From Acidobacteriota bacterium (lineage in GTDB: Bacteria; Acidobacteriota; Thermoanaerobaculia; Multivoradales; JAGPDF01), in contig JACTMI010000008.1 in NCBI GenBank assembly GCA_014584695.1, forward strand, positions 118,909 to 182,908: DNA of 64,000 bases. Reading direction: 5' to 3'. The notes below the pieces were generated by a model. It worked only from the letters and a program-made list of their open reading frames with translations. It did not search any database and was not told where the DNA came from. The stretch's first letter is position 1, and each line of letters opens with the position of its first letter. This document shows, piece after piece, positions 47,093-55,596 of this stretch. Position numbers and translations under genes: made by a program.

Positions 47093-47421
47093 CCTCTCCG
47101 CTTCCCCTTCGGTGCTCCCACCGCGTCCGTTTCCGCCACCCAGCCGCGCTCGATGCTCTTCTGGATCTCGCTCCAGTCGGAAGTCGCGCTGGCCCTCGAA
47201 AGATGCGGGCGACCGGCACCTACCCAGCTGGGGGTCACCAGATCGGCCGTCGGCGTGGCCGGCTCGGCGACGCTGTCCGCGGGCGTCACCCCGGACCATC
47301 GGCCATCAACATATGCGCTCAGCAACTCCGCGACCACCTCCCGGATGGTCCTCCCCTCGAGCGCGCTCCTCGCCTTGACCCGCCGATACAGGTCGTCCGG
47401 GAGATCGATCGTCGCCTTCAC
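47089..47421 (-). CDS. vapB: VapB-type ribbon-helix-helix antitoxin
   Basis: 110 residues. The start MKATIDLPDDLYRRVKARSA then LEGRTIREVVAELLSAYV is an RHH DNA-binding domain; the C-terminal half is a flexible toxin-binding tail (DWSEIQKSIERGWV). GTG 47421 is the only reasonable start. It lies 9 bp from a set of inverted half-sites, consistent with autoregulation, and overlaps vapC by 4 bp. Confidence 0.82.
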   Translation of the reverse strand: MKATIDLPDDLYRRVKARSALEGRTIREVVAELLSAYVDGRWSGVTPADSVAEPATPTADLVTPSWVGAGRPHLSRASATSDWSEIQKSIERGWVAETDAVGAPKGKRRG

Positions 47422-47429
47422 GGGGGCAT

Positions 47430-47451
47430 GCTAACCAGTTAGCTGGCTAAC
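47430..47451. promoter_or_regulatory. Triple half-site operator of the second vapBC operon
   Basis: GCTAAC (47430-47435), GTTAGC (47438-47443) and GCTAAC (47446-47451) alternate in orientation with 2-bp gaps, so two overlapping inverted repeats share the middle half-site. This 8-bp periodic arrangement lies just upstream of the vapB GTG and suits cooperative RHH dimer binding. Confidence 0.6.
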
Positions 47452-47470
47452 CGCAAGGGCTCAGGAGACC

Positions 47471-50400
47471 TTATCTCGCCGCCCCGAGCTTGCCCAGCAG
47501 CACCTCGACCGCCTTCTCGAGCTGCTGGTCGCGGCCGCGGGCTTCGAGGGCGGGGTCGTTGTCGATCGGGTGGTCCGGCGCGAGGTGCTTGCGCTCGAGG
47601 TAGTCGCCGGACTTGTCCTTCAAGCCGACTTGCGGGATGCCGAAGACCAGGGTCGGATCCTGCAGCCGCTCCCACCAGACCGAGGTGCAGGTGCCCGGCA
47701 CCGGCATGCCGACCGTGTCGCCGATCGCCAGGTCCTTGTAAGCGGCCGGGAAGCAGTGGGCATCGGAGTAGTTGCCCTCGTTCATCACCACGATCGACGG
47801 CCGCGTCCAGCGCAGCGACGGCTCGCTGCCGACCTGCTGGCCGCGGGCGACGTTCAGGGCGTAGGTCTCGCCGGTCAGGAACGTGGTCAGCGCCTCGACC
47901 AGGTTGCCGCCGCCGTTGAAGCGGGTGTCGAGGACGATCCCCTCCTTGCCCACCGCGCGCCCGAAGACCGCCTCGAACACCTCGCGATACGAGGCGTCGT
48001 TCATCGACCGGATGTGCGCGTAACCGAGGCGGCCGTTCGACCGCCGCTCGACCTCGGCGCGGCGCGAGCGGACCCAGCGTTGGTAGAGCAGCTCCGATTC
48101 CTCGCCGAGGGCGATCGGCTTGACCGTCTCCTGCCAGCGCCGGCCGCTCTTCGGGTCGTGGAGGGCGAGGCGGACCAGCGTGCCCGCCTTGTGGTTGAGC
48201 AGCGGATACCAGTTGCCGCCGGCGGGGATCGCCGCGCCATCGATCGATTCGATCACGACGCCCGCCGCCACGCGCGTGCCCGCCTTGGTCAACGGCCCGC
48301 CCTCGATCACTTCGGCGATCTCGATCCCCGGGCCGGCGTGGCCCGGGCGCGGGAAGAAGCCGAGCGAGGCGGTGGCATCGGCGCCGGCGTCCCGCTTCGG
48401 GCGGAAGCGCCCGCCGGTGTGCGAGGCGTCGAGCTCGCCCTGGAGCTCCGAGATCAGCTCCGCGAAGTCCCGGTTCTCGGTGACGTGCGGCAGGAAGCGC
48501 GCGTAAGCGGGCTTCAGGGCGTTCCAGTCGACGCCGTGCATCGAGTCGAGATAGAACTTCTGCGCGGTCTGGCGCCAGATGTGCTCGTAGAGGTAGGCGC
48601 GTTCGGCGGCGCCGTCGAGGGCGATCCGCGCCGAGAGCGCCACCGGCTTGACCTTGCCCCCCTCGATCTCGACCGTGGCGAGCTTGCCGTCCGCGAGCAC
48701 GAAGGCCTTCTTGCCTTCGCGGTCGAGCGCGAAGCCGGCGACCTCCTCGGCGTCGAGCTTGGCGACCAGCTTGACCTCGTCCTTGCGGGGCGTCGCGAGC
48801 CAGAGGTCGAAGCCCTTCTCGAAGCGCGCGAGATAGAGCAGCGACTCGCCGTCGGCAGTCAACCGCGCGGCGGCGAGCGCTGCCGAGGCGCGGGTCAGGC
48901 GGACCGTGCGGTCCTCGAGGCCGGCGAGCTCGATCGCCACCGGATCGGCGAGCTTCGGCTTCGGCTCGTCGTCGTCGGCCACCCCGGGCTGGCCACCCTT
49001 GGGGGTCTTCGCCTTCGCCTCGGCCTCCTGGCTCGCCTGCTGCTGCTTCTCCTTCAGCTTCTTCGCCTTCTCCTCCTTCGCCTTGACCTGCTCGAGCTCG
49101 GCCGGGGTCAGACGGAAGCGGTCGAAAGCCTCCTGGGTGAAGAACATCGCGTAGAGGTCGTCCTGCGAGCCCCAACCGGCGTGCCGGCGCATGCCCCGGC
49201 GATCGCTCGCCCAGTACATCATCGAGCCGCTGGCGTCGAAGCGCGGGTACAGATCCTCGTAGCCGCTCCGGGTCAGGTTGACGAGCTCGCCCGCGCCCGA
49301 AGAGGGCACCAGCCCGACCTCCGAGGACCACCGGCCGTCGCTCAGGAACTGCACCAGGAACCACCGGCCGTCGGGCGACCACTGGTACCACTGATCGCCG
49401 TCGGAATAGGAGTAGTTGCGGTCGCCGGGCAGGATCAATCGGCTCTTGCCGGTCGCCGGATCGAGCACCTTGAGCGTCGCACGGTTCTCGAGGTAGGCGA
49501 TCTCCTTGCCGTCCGGGGAGAAGGCTGGCTGGAAGGTCTCATCGGCGCTCACCAGGACCGGCCGCTCGGTAATCGCCGTGGCGTTGAAGAAGTCGGGCTC
49601 GTCCGGGTCGGTGAGATCACTGCGGTAGAGGTTCCAGCTGCCGCCGCGCTCGCTGGCGTAGAGCAGGCTGCGGCCGTCGGGCGAGAAGCTGACCGAGCGC
49701 TCCTGCTCCGGCGTGGCGGTGATCCGCCGCGTGACCGCGTGCTCGGTGGCGGTGACGAAGATCTCGCCGCGCGCGACGAAGGCGATCTCCTTGCCGTCGG
49801 GCGAGACGTCGAACTCGGTCAGCTGGTCGGCGACGTCGGCCCAGGCGATCTCGCCCCCCCGCGGCTCGGCCGCCAGCGCGACCGCGAGCTTGCGGCTGGC
49901 CGCGTCGCCCGCCCGACGGACCCACAGCTCGCCGTCCCAGGCGTAGCAGAGATCCCCGCCGCGCGAGATCGACAGGAAGCGCACCGGGTGCGTGGCGTGA
50001 TCGGTGACCTGCACCGGCTGGTCCGGCCGCTCGAGGTCGAGGCGCCAGACGTTGAAGCTGCCGCTCCGTTCGGACAGGTAGTAGAGCGAGCGCTCGTCCG
50101 GGCTCCACACCGGCTGGCGGTCGTCGGCGCCGAGCTCGGTCAGACGGACGTGCTCGCCGGTCGCGGCCTGGTAGAGCCAGAGGTCGCGGGCGAACGAGGA
50201 GTCGTCGTGCTTGCGCCAGGGCATCTCGTAGCCCTTGCGGTCCGAGTAGGCCAGACGCTGGCCCGCCCGGTCCCAGACCGCGTATTCGGCCGGCGTCGTC
50301 AGCAGGTGCCGTGGCAGGCCGCCGGTGAGCGCCACCTGGTAGAGCTCGGGCTGCGCCGAGGTCGGGAACTGGACGTTCTCGGCCAGGTCGAGTCGCGCCG

Positions 50401-50788
50401 AGCCGAAGAGCACCGCGGCGCCGTCCGGGGTGAAGCTGGTCGGGATGTCGTCGGCGGAGTGGAAGGTGAGCCGGGTGGCGGCGCCGCCGCTCGACGGCAT
50501 CACGAACAGGTCGAAGTTGCCGTAGCGGTCGGAGGCGAAGGCGAGCCGGCCGCCGTCGGGCGACCACACCGGCGCGAATTCGTAGGCCTCGTGGACGGTG
50601 AGCGGGATCGCCACGCCGCCGGCCGCGGGCACCGTCCAGAGGTCGCCGCGGTAGCTGAAGGCGATCGTGCGCCCATCCGGCGAGATCGCCGGATAGCGCA
50701 GCCAGAGAGCGGATTCGGCGGCGGTCACTGGCGCCGCGAGCGGCGCGAGCAGGCAGAGAGCGACGAGGGCGAGCTGAAATCGGCGCAA
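47471..50788 (-). CDS. Tricorn-like S41 peptidase
   Basis: 1105 residues, exported (LRRFQLALVALCLLAPLAAP signal). N-terminal beta-propeller repeats of the TolB/WD type (AISPDGRTIAFSY, VWSPDGGRLAFASDRYGN, SFSPDGRSLLYAS) occupy about 600 residues; a charged Lys/Glu/Gln linker follows; then a second propeller-like part, a tricorn C1-like region, PDZ (about 820-900) and the S41 core, with nucleophile Ser in NEGNYSDAHCFP. It degrades peptides in the periplasm. TTG 50788 is chosen because GGAGG stands 7 bases ahead; TTG 50830 or GTG 50818 would lengthen it by up to 14 residues. Confidence 0.9.
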   Translation of the reverse strand: MRRFQLALVALCLLAPLAAPVTAAESALWLRYPAISPDGRTIAFSYRGDLWTVPAAGGVAIPLTVHEAYEFAPVWSPDGGRLAFASDRYGNFDLFVMPSSGGAATRLTFHSADDIPTSFTPDGAAVLFGSARLDLAENVQFPTSAQPELYQVALTGGLPRHLLTTPAEYAVWDRAGQRLAYSDRKGYEMPWRKHDDSSFARDLWLYQAATGEHVRLTELGADDRQPVWSPDERSLYYLSERSGSFNVWRLDLERPDQPVQVTDHATHPVRFLSISRGGDLCYAWDGELWVRRAGDAASRKLAVALAAEPRGGEIAWADVADQLTEFDVSPDGKEIAFVARGEIFVTATEHAVTRRITATPEQERSVSFSPDGRSLLYASERGGSWNLYRSDLTDPDEPDFFNATAITERPVLVSADETFQPAFSPDGKEIAYLENRATLKVLDPATGKSRLILPGDRNYSYSDGDQWYQWSPDGRWFLVQFLSDGRWSSEVGLVPSSGAGELVNLTRSGYEDLYPRFDASGSMMYWASDRRGMRRHAGWGSQDDLYAMFFTQEAFDRFRLTPAELEQVKAKEEKAKKLKEKQQQASQEAEAKAKTPKGGQPGVADDDEPKPKLADPVAIELAGLEDRTVRLTRASAALAAARLTADGESLLYLARFEKGFDLWLATPRKDEVKLVAKLDAEEVAGFALDREGKKAFVLADGKLATVEIEGGKVKPVALSARIALDGAAERAYLYEHIWRQTAQKFYLDSMHGVDWNALKPAYARFLPHVTENRDFAELISELQGELDASHTGGRFRPKRDAGADATASLGFFPRPGHAGPGIEIAEVIEGGPLTKAGTRVAAGVVIESIDGAAIPAGGNWYPLLNHKAGTLVRLALHDPKSGRRWQETVKPIALGEESELLYQRWVRSRRAEVERRSNGRLGYAHIRSMNDASYREVFEAVFGRAVGKEGIVLDTRFNGGGNLVEALTTFLTGETYALNVARGQQVGSEPSLRWTRPSIVVMNEGNYSDAHCFPAAYKDLAIGDTVGMPVPGTCTSVWWERLQDPTLVFGIPQVGLKDKSGDYLERKHLAPDHPIDNDPALEARGRDQQLEKAVEVLLGKLGAAR

Positions 50789-51011
50789 GGGGGGACCTCC
50801 GGGTCGAAGAGCGGACACGAGTGCTTCCAATCCCCATACGCAGAATCGAGATCCCGGGTTCCGAGGGAGGCGCTGTCGCCCAGGGGAGGGCCGAGCGAGA
50901 GAGGGGCCGGAGCGGCCCGCGCACCGGGCCCGGGGGCGGCCGGACGTGCGGCGGCCCGGGGCGCCGGCCGCAGCCGCGGCCGCCGCTCCCGGGCCGGGAG
51001 GGACTACGAAC

Positions 51012-52316
51012 TCAGGCGGTCCGGCGGCGGCGCAGGGCCCCCAAGCCGAGCGCCGCGAGGCCGGCGGCGAGCGCCGCGAGGCCCACGCCGGACAGGGTCG
51101 GGATCTCGACCAGGGTGTCGAGCACGACCACGGTCGCGCTGTCCTGCGCCTCGGCCGACGGGCCGCCGACGACGGAGGCGGTCCAGGTCGCGGTGTTGGT
51201 CACCGTCGCGTCGGCCACGTCTGGAACGATGAGGAAGGCACTGGTGCCGGGCACCAGGTTGTAGTTGAAGGCCGTCAGGATCGCTCCGAGGTGGGAGTCG
51301 ACCAGGTCGTGGACGTTCAGCGCCACATCCCCGGTGTTGGTGACCTCGAAGCAGTAGTAGACGTTGGTGCCGTTGGGCACCGAGATCTGGTCGGTGACGG
51401 CGCAGGTCAAGGCGTCGGTGCCCACCGTCTTGGCGAGCGAGATCTCCGGCTCACCCACCGGCGCCGGCGGAATCCACGCCCCGGCCGAGAAGACCTCCGA
51501 GGTGGTCCAAGGGTTGTTGAGCGGCGTCTGGTAGGCCGCCGCCCCGAAGTCCCAGACGTAGATGAACCCGGGCTCGTCGGTCACCAGGTAGGCGCGCCCG
51601 CCACCGATCGCCAGGCCGTCGATGTCGGTCTGCCCGGCCGGGTAGGGCGTGATCAAGGTCCCGGTACCATCCAGGTTCATCCGGAAGAGACCCGAGCCGA
51701 AGGGCGTCGTGTCGTCATTCGTCATGTAGATGTCGCCCGTGACGGGGTCGGCCGCGAGACCACCGCAATCGAAGTCGGCGTCGGTGTAGTCGATGTGAAC
51801 CGTGGCGACGAGAGTCGTCGTGTTGATCGTGTACACCGCCTCGTTCGCGATGTTCTTGCAGCCGTAAAGCGTGCCGTTGAAGAAGGCCAGGCCGACCATC
51901 GCCTGCGCAGCGCCGGCGCCGTCGACGATCGTCCCGAGCGTGCTCACGGAGCCGCCTACCGGCCAGACGTGGAGCGTCGAGCCGTTGTTCAAGTAGACCT
52001 GGTCGCCGATCGAGTCGTACGCCGCCCCCCAGGCCTGGAAGCCCGTGAACAGGGGGGTGAAGCCGTTGGTCACCACATCGACCCGGTAGGTCGAGATGGT
52101 CACGTCGTCGACGCCGATGAACAGCGGGCCGCCCACGCCGACTCCTTCGGGCGCCGCCGGCGGCGCCTGCTCGAAAGCGGCCGGATTCTCCTCCGCCGCC
52201 CGGGCGAGTGCCTGCTCGGCCGCGCTCTCGGTCTCCGGATCGCTCGCCGCGGCTCCGAGCGGAAAGGCGAGCAGCAGGGCGGTGGCCAGGGTCCAGGTCA
52301 GGGATCTTGCGCTCAT
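51012..52316 (-). CDS. Secreted protein with DUF11-like domain and IPTL-CTERM tail
   Basis: 434 residues. Signal peptide 1-23. Residues about 60-300 look like a small beta-propeller (YVWDFG, LVTDEPGFIYVWD, GDIYMTNDD repeats). About 300-400 is a DUF11/conserved-repeat domain (ISLAKTVGTDA, YYCFEVTNTGDVALN). The end is VEIPTLSGVGLAALAAGLAA and LRRRRTA, an IPTL-CTERM surface-sorting signal. ATG 52316 has GAGGAG at 9 bases. A free-standing gene whose product probably sits on the cell surface; function unknown. Confidence 0.85.
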   Translation of the reverse strand: MSARSLTWTLATALLLAFPLGAAASDPETESAAEQALARAAEENPAAFEQAPPAAPEGVGVGGPLFIGVDDVTISTYRVDVVTNGFTPLFTGFQAWGAAYDSIGDQVYLNNGSTLHVWPVGGSVSTLGTIVDGAGAAQAMVGLAFFNGTLYGCKNIANEAVYTINTTTLVATVHIDYTDADFDCGGLAADPVTGDIYMTNDDTTPFGSGLFRMNLDGTGTLITPYPAGQTDIDGLAIGGGRAYLVTDEPGFIYVWDFGAAAYQTPLNNPWTTSEVFSAGAWIPPAPVGEPEISLAKTVGTDALTCAVTDQISVPNGTNVYYCFEVTNTGDVALNVHDLVDSHLGAILTAFNYNLVPGTSAFLIVPDVADATVTNTATWTASVVGGPSAEAQDSATVVVLDTLVEIPTLSGVGLAALAAGLAALGLGALRRRRTA

Positions 52317-52410
52317 GTTCCAGGTCTCCTCTTCCACCCAGAAGGGTCGCACGCCAGAGCAGCCGACTGTTCGGCTGCCGCACGGTCTCGATGCTCCGGG
52401 TCATTCTTTC

Positions 52411-52416
52411 AGTATA
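52411..52416 (-). promoter_or_regulatory. Candidate -10 element of the IPTL-CTERM gene at 51012
   Basis: TATACT on the minus strand within the only AT-rich patch (52398-52430) of the 322-bp divergent intergenic region 52317-52638, about 90 bp from the ATG. No good -35 is seen at 16-18 bp. The plus-strand kinase gene has TAGGCT near 52620. Confidence 0.4.
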
Positions 52417-52638
52417 TACCCTTGGTTCGATCGCCTGTCCCGGCGGTTCGGCGAGATCGTCCACTCCAGGGGACCTCCGAGCCGGCTCGCTCGCCGTCGT
52501 GTTCCCCGCTCAGGAGTCTCGGAGAAAGCCTCGAGGTTGGACAGGCGTTCTTCTTGGGGGCGACGACTGCGAGGGCCGCTCGCGTCGACGAGCTTCCGCC
52601 ACCGCTCATCCCCGTTTGCTAGGCTGTCGATATCCCCC

Positions 52639-54924
52639 ATGGACGCAGCCCGCTGGCGGCGCCTGACCGATCGATTCGAGGAGATCGCCTCGTCTCCCGA
52701 GCCGGAGGCGCGGCTCCAGCTCGACGCGCTCCGGGCGCGGGATCCGGAGCTCGCCGCCGAGCTCGCGGCGATGCTCGCCGCGCACCGGAGCGGCCGGCCC
52801 CTGGCGCTCGAGCGCGAGCTGGCGAAGGAGGGCGGCGAGTGGAGGTCCGCGCGCCCGGACACGGTCGGTCCCTACCGGTTGATCGAGCTCCTCGGCGAGG
52901 GGGGCATGGCGGAGGTCTGGCTGGCCGAGCGGGACGAACCGGGATTCCGGCGGCTGGTCGCCCTCAAGCGGATCCGCGCCGGCATCGCGACCGAGGAGCT
53001 GCGCCGACGCTTCGAGATCGAGCGCGAGGCGCTGGCGCGGCTGTCCCATAGGAGCATCGCCCGCCTGCTCGACGGCGGTGTCGACGAGGGCGGCGTCCCC
53101 TACCTGATCCTCGAGCGGGTCGAGGGCGCGCCGATCACCGCGGCGGCGGATCGCCTGCGCCTGGCGCTCGACGAGCGGTTGCGTCTGTTTCTCGACGTCT
53201 GCGACGCGGTCGCTTACGCGCACGCCCGCCTGGTGGTGCACCGCGATCTCAAGCCCTCCAACATCTTCCTCACCGAGGCGCTCGAGGTGCGCCTGCTCGA
53301 CTTCGGGATCGCCAAGCTGCTCGATCCCATGGCTCCGGGCGCCACGACCCGCACCGCGCTGCGCCTGGTCACGCCCGAGTACGCGAGCCCCGAGCAGCTC
53401 GACGGCGGCGTCATCACCACGGCGACCGACGTCTACGCCCTGGGGTTGCTGCTGTTCGAGCTGTTGGCCGGAAAGCGCCCCTTCCGTGACCACGAGAGCT
53501 CCGTCGGCGCGCTCGAGCGGGCGGTGCGGGAGCTCGCCGCGCCGAGGCCTAGCGACACCGCGGCGCGCGACCCCACGGCCACGATCGCCGCCTCCCGCGC
53601 GACCACGCCCCAGGCGCTCTCCCGCGCGCTGCGCGGTGACCTCGACACCGTCGTGGCCACCGCGCTCCAGAAGGAGCCGGCGCGCAGGTACGCCTCGGTC
53701 GGCGAGCTCGCCGAGGATGTCCGTCGTTTCCTGCGCGACGAACCGCTGCGCGCCCGTCCGGAGAGCAGCTTCTATCGGTTCCGCAAGTTCGCTCGCCGAC
53801 ACCGCGCGGGGGTCTCCGCGGCCACGCTCGTGGCCGTCCTGGTCGTGGCCTTCGCCGGCTACGCGGGCTGGCAGTCGGCGCTGCTCACCCGCGAACGCGA
53901 CCGCGCCCGCAGCGAACGGGACAAGGCGCGAGAGGTCTCGGATTTCCTGGTCGAGCTGTTCGGCGCGGACCCCTACGCCGACGACGAGAGCATCCGCGAC
54001 TCGACGCCGGTGGGCGAGGTGCTCGGACGGAGCGAGCTCGCCGTCCGCCGGGAGCTCGCGGGCCGGCCCGACCTGCAAGCGGCGCTGCTCTCGCAGCTCG
54101 CGCGGCTCCAGGGCCATCTCGGCCAGCTGGTGGCGGCGCGTGCGCTCGCCGCAGAAGCGCTCGACCTGCGGCGCGCGCTCCCCGGAGACCAGCGCGCCGA
54201 TGTCGCCGAGAGCCTGAACGTGCTCGCCACCCTGCAGCAGGAGCTGCGCGAGCTCGAGCCCGCCGAGGCTGGGTTTCGGGAGGCGCTCGCGCTGCGCGAA
54301 GCCGTCCACGGACCTTCCCATCCCGACGTCGCCGAGAGCGTTCACAACCTCGCGGTGCTGCTCGCCGACAAGAACGACGATGCCGGCTCCGACGAGACCG
54401 AGCGGTTGACGCGGCGGGCCGTCGCGCTGCGAACCGAGCTGTTCGGAGACGATCATCTCGACACCAGTCAGAGCCGGAACGCGCTCGGCGTCTTCCTGTA
54501 TCGGCGAGCGCGGCCCGGCGATCTCGAGCGCGCCGAAGGCCTCTACCGCCAGGTGCTCGAGACCCGCCGGCGCCGGCTCGGCCCCGACCACCCGACGATC
54601 GCCAACGTGGAGAACAACCTCGCCAACCTGCTGGACGACCTCGCCAGGGAGCGGGAGGCGGTGCCGCTGTTCGAGGATGCGATCCGCGTCTGGAGCCGGG
54701 CGCTCGGCGCCGAGCATCCCCGGGTCGCGACCGGCTACTACGGGCTCGCCGGGGCGCTCACGGACCTCGGCGACCTCGCCGGCGCCGAAACCGCCCTCCG
54801 GCGCTCGATCGAGATCGACGGGCGAGCACTGCCGGCCGATCACCCTTATCTGCGCGAGAGCCAAGAGCGGCTCGCCACGCTGGTCGCGCGCCGCGCGCTG
54901 GCCGACTCGGAGAGCCCGCGGTGA
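52639..54924 (+). CDS. Membrane serine/threonine protein kinase with TPR repeats
   Basis: 761 residues. Kinase motifs: GEGGMAEVWLAE near 84, Lys in VALKRI, HRDLKPSN near 200, DFGIAKL near 220, EYASPEQL. One membrane helix (about 391-411, SAATLVAVLVVAFAGYAG). The C-terminal part has clear tetratricopeptide repeats with the HP-DVA signature (GPSHPDVAESVHNLAVLL, GPDHPTIANVENNLANLL, GAEHPRVATGYYGLAGAL). Followed by an ECF sigma gene with GTGA overlap, the reverse gene order of the pair at 1-3320. ATG 52639 lacks a clear ribosome site. Confidence 0.92.
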   Translation: MDAARWRRLTDRFEEIASSPEPEARLQLDALRARDPELAAELAAMLAAHRSGRPLALERELAKEGGEWRSARPDTVGPYRLIELLGEGGMAEVWLAERDEPGFRRLVALKRIRAGIATEELRRRFEIEREALARLSHRSIARLLDGGVDEGGVPYLILERVEGAPITAAADRLRLALDERLRLFLDVCDAVAYAHARLVVHRDLKPSNIFLTEALEVRLLDFGIAKLLDPMAPGATTRTALRLVTPEYASPEQLDGGVITTATDVYALGLLLFELLAGKRPFRDHESSVGALERAVRELAAPRPSDTAARDPTATIAASRATTPQALSRALRGDLDTVVATALQKEPARRYASVGELAEDVRRFLRDEPLRARPESSFYRFRKFARRHRAGVSAATLVAVLVVAFAGYAGWQSALLTRERDRARSERDKAREVSDFLVELFGADPYADDESIRDSTPVGEVLGRSELAVRRELAGRPDLQAALLSQLARLQGHLGQLVAARALAAEALDLRRALPGDQRADVAESLNVLATLQQELRELEPAEAGFREALALREAVHGPSHPDVAESVHNLAVLLADKNDDAGSDETERLTRRAVALRTELFGDDHLDTSQSRNALGVFLYRRARPGDLERAEGLYRQVLETRRRRLGPDHPTIANVENNLANLLDDLAREREAVPLFEDAIRVWSRALGAEHPRVATGYYGLAGALTDLGDLAGAETALRRSIEIDGRALPADHPYLRESQERLATLVARRALADSESPR

Positions 54925-55505
54925 GCGGCGAGGTGACCCTCTGGCTGGAGCGGCTGCGCGCGGGCGAGGGGGGCGCGCTCGACGAGGTCGTGGCGCGGCT
55001 CTATCCGGAGCTGCGCGCGGTCGCCCGCCGTCTGCTGCGCGGTGAGCGCGCCGGCCGCACCCTCGCCACGACCGCGCTCGTCCACGAAACCTACCTGCGC
55101 CTGCTCGGCTCCCGCGCGCTCGCGCCCGCGGATCGTGGCGCCTTCCTCGCCGCCGCCGCCGTCACCATGCGCCGCATCCTGGTCGACGCGGCCCGCCGCC
55201 GGCTCGCCCTCAAGCGGGGCGGCGAGAGCGCCCGGGTCGAGCTCGACGAGATCGCGGAGGTGGTCGCGGCGCCCGAGGGCGACGAAGAGCTCCTGCGGGT
55301 GGACGCCGCGCTCGCCGAGCTCGACCGCGCGGCCCCGCGCGCGCGTCAGATCGTCGAGCTCCGGTTCTTCGTCGGCGCCACGCTCGCCGAGACCGCCGCG
55401 GCCCTCTCGCTGTCGACCAAGACGGTCCAGCGCGACTGGCTGGCCGCGCGGGCCTGGCTGCGGGCGCGCATCGCCGGCGATCCCCCGCCGGCCGTCTCCT
55501 CCTGA
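54921..55505 (+). CDS. ECF-type sigma factor, X6/TPR-kinase-associated subfamily
   Basis: 194 residues, complete. The sigma-2 region carries TLATTALVHETYLRLLGSRA and MRRILVDAARRRLALKRGG; sigma-4 has the helix-turn-helix LAETAAALSLSTKTVQRDW. It is coupled to the preceding kinase by a 4-bp overlap and is homologous to the sigma factor at 1-564. No anti-sigma factor gene is adjacent, so control may be by the kinase or by its own expression (inference). Confidence 0.92.
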   Translation: MSGEVTLWLERLRAGEGGALDEVVARLYPELRAVARRLLRGERAGRTLATTALVHETYLRLLGSRALAPADRGAFLAAAAVTMRRILVDAARRRLALKRGGESARVELDEIAEVVAAPEGDEELLRVDAALAELDRAAPRARQIVELRFFVGATLAETAAALSLSTKTVQRDWLAARAWLRARIAGDPPPAVSS

Positions 55506-55596
55506 GCCCCGCCCGGGGCACCGCTCCGGACCGGTCAACCCGAGCGATGTCCAGTTCCGGCCCCCGTCTGCGCCAATGGGATCAGGAGGACGTCCC

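Noticed and set aside
47570..51232. 1220-codon open frame on the plus strand
   Set aside because: Antisense to the tricorn-like peptidase; same shadow character.
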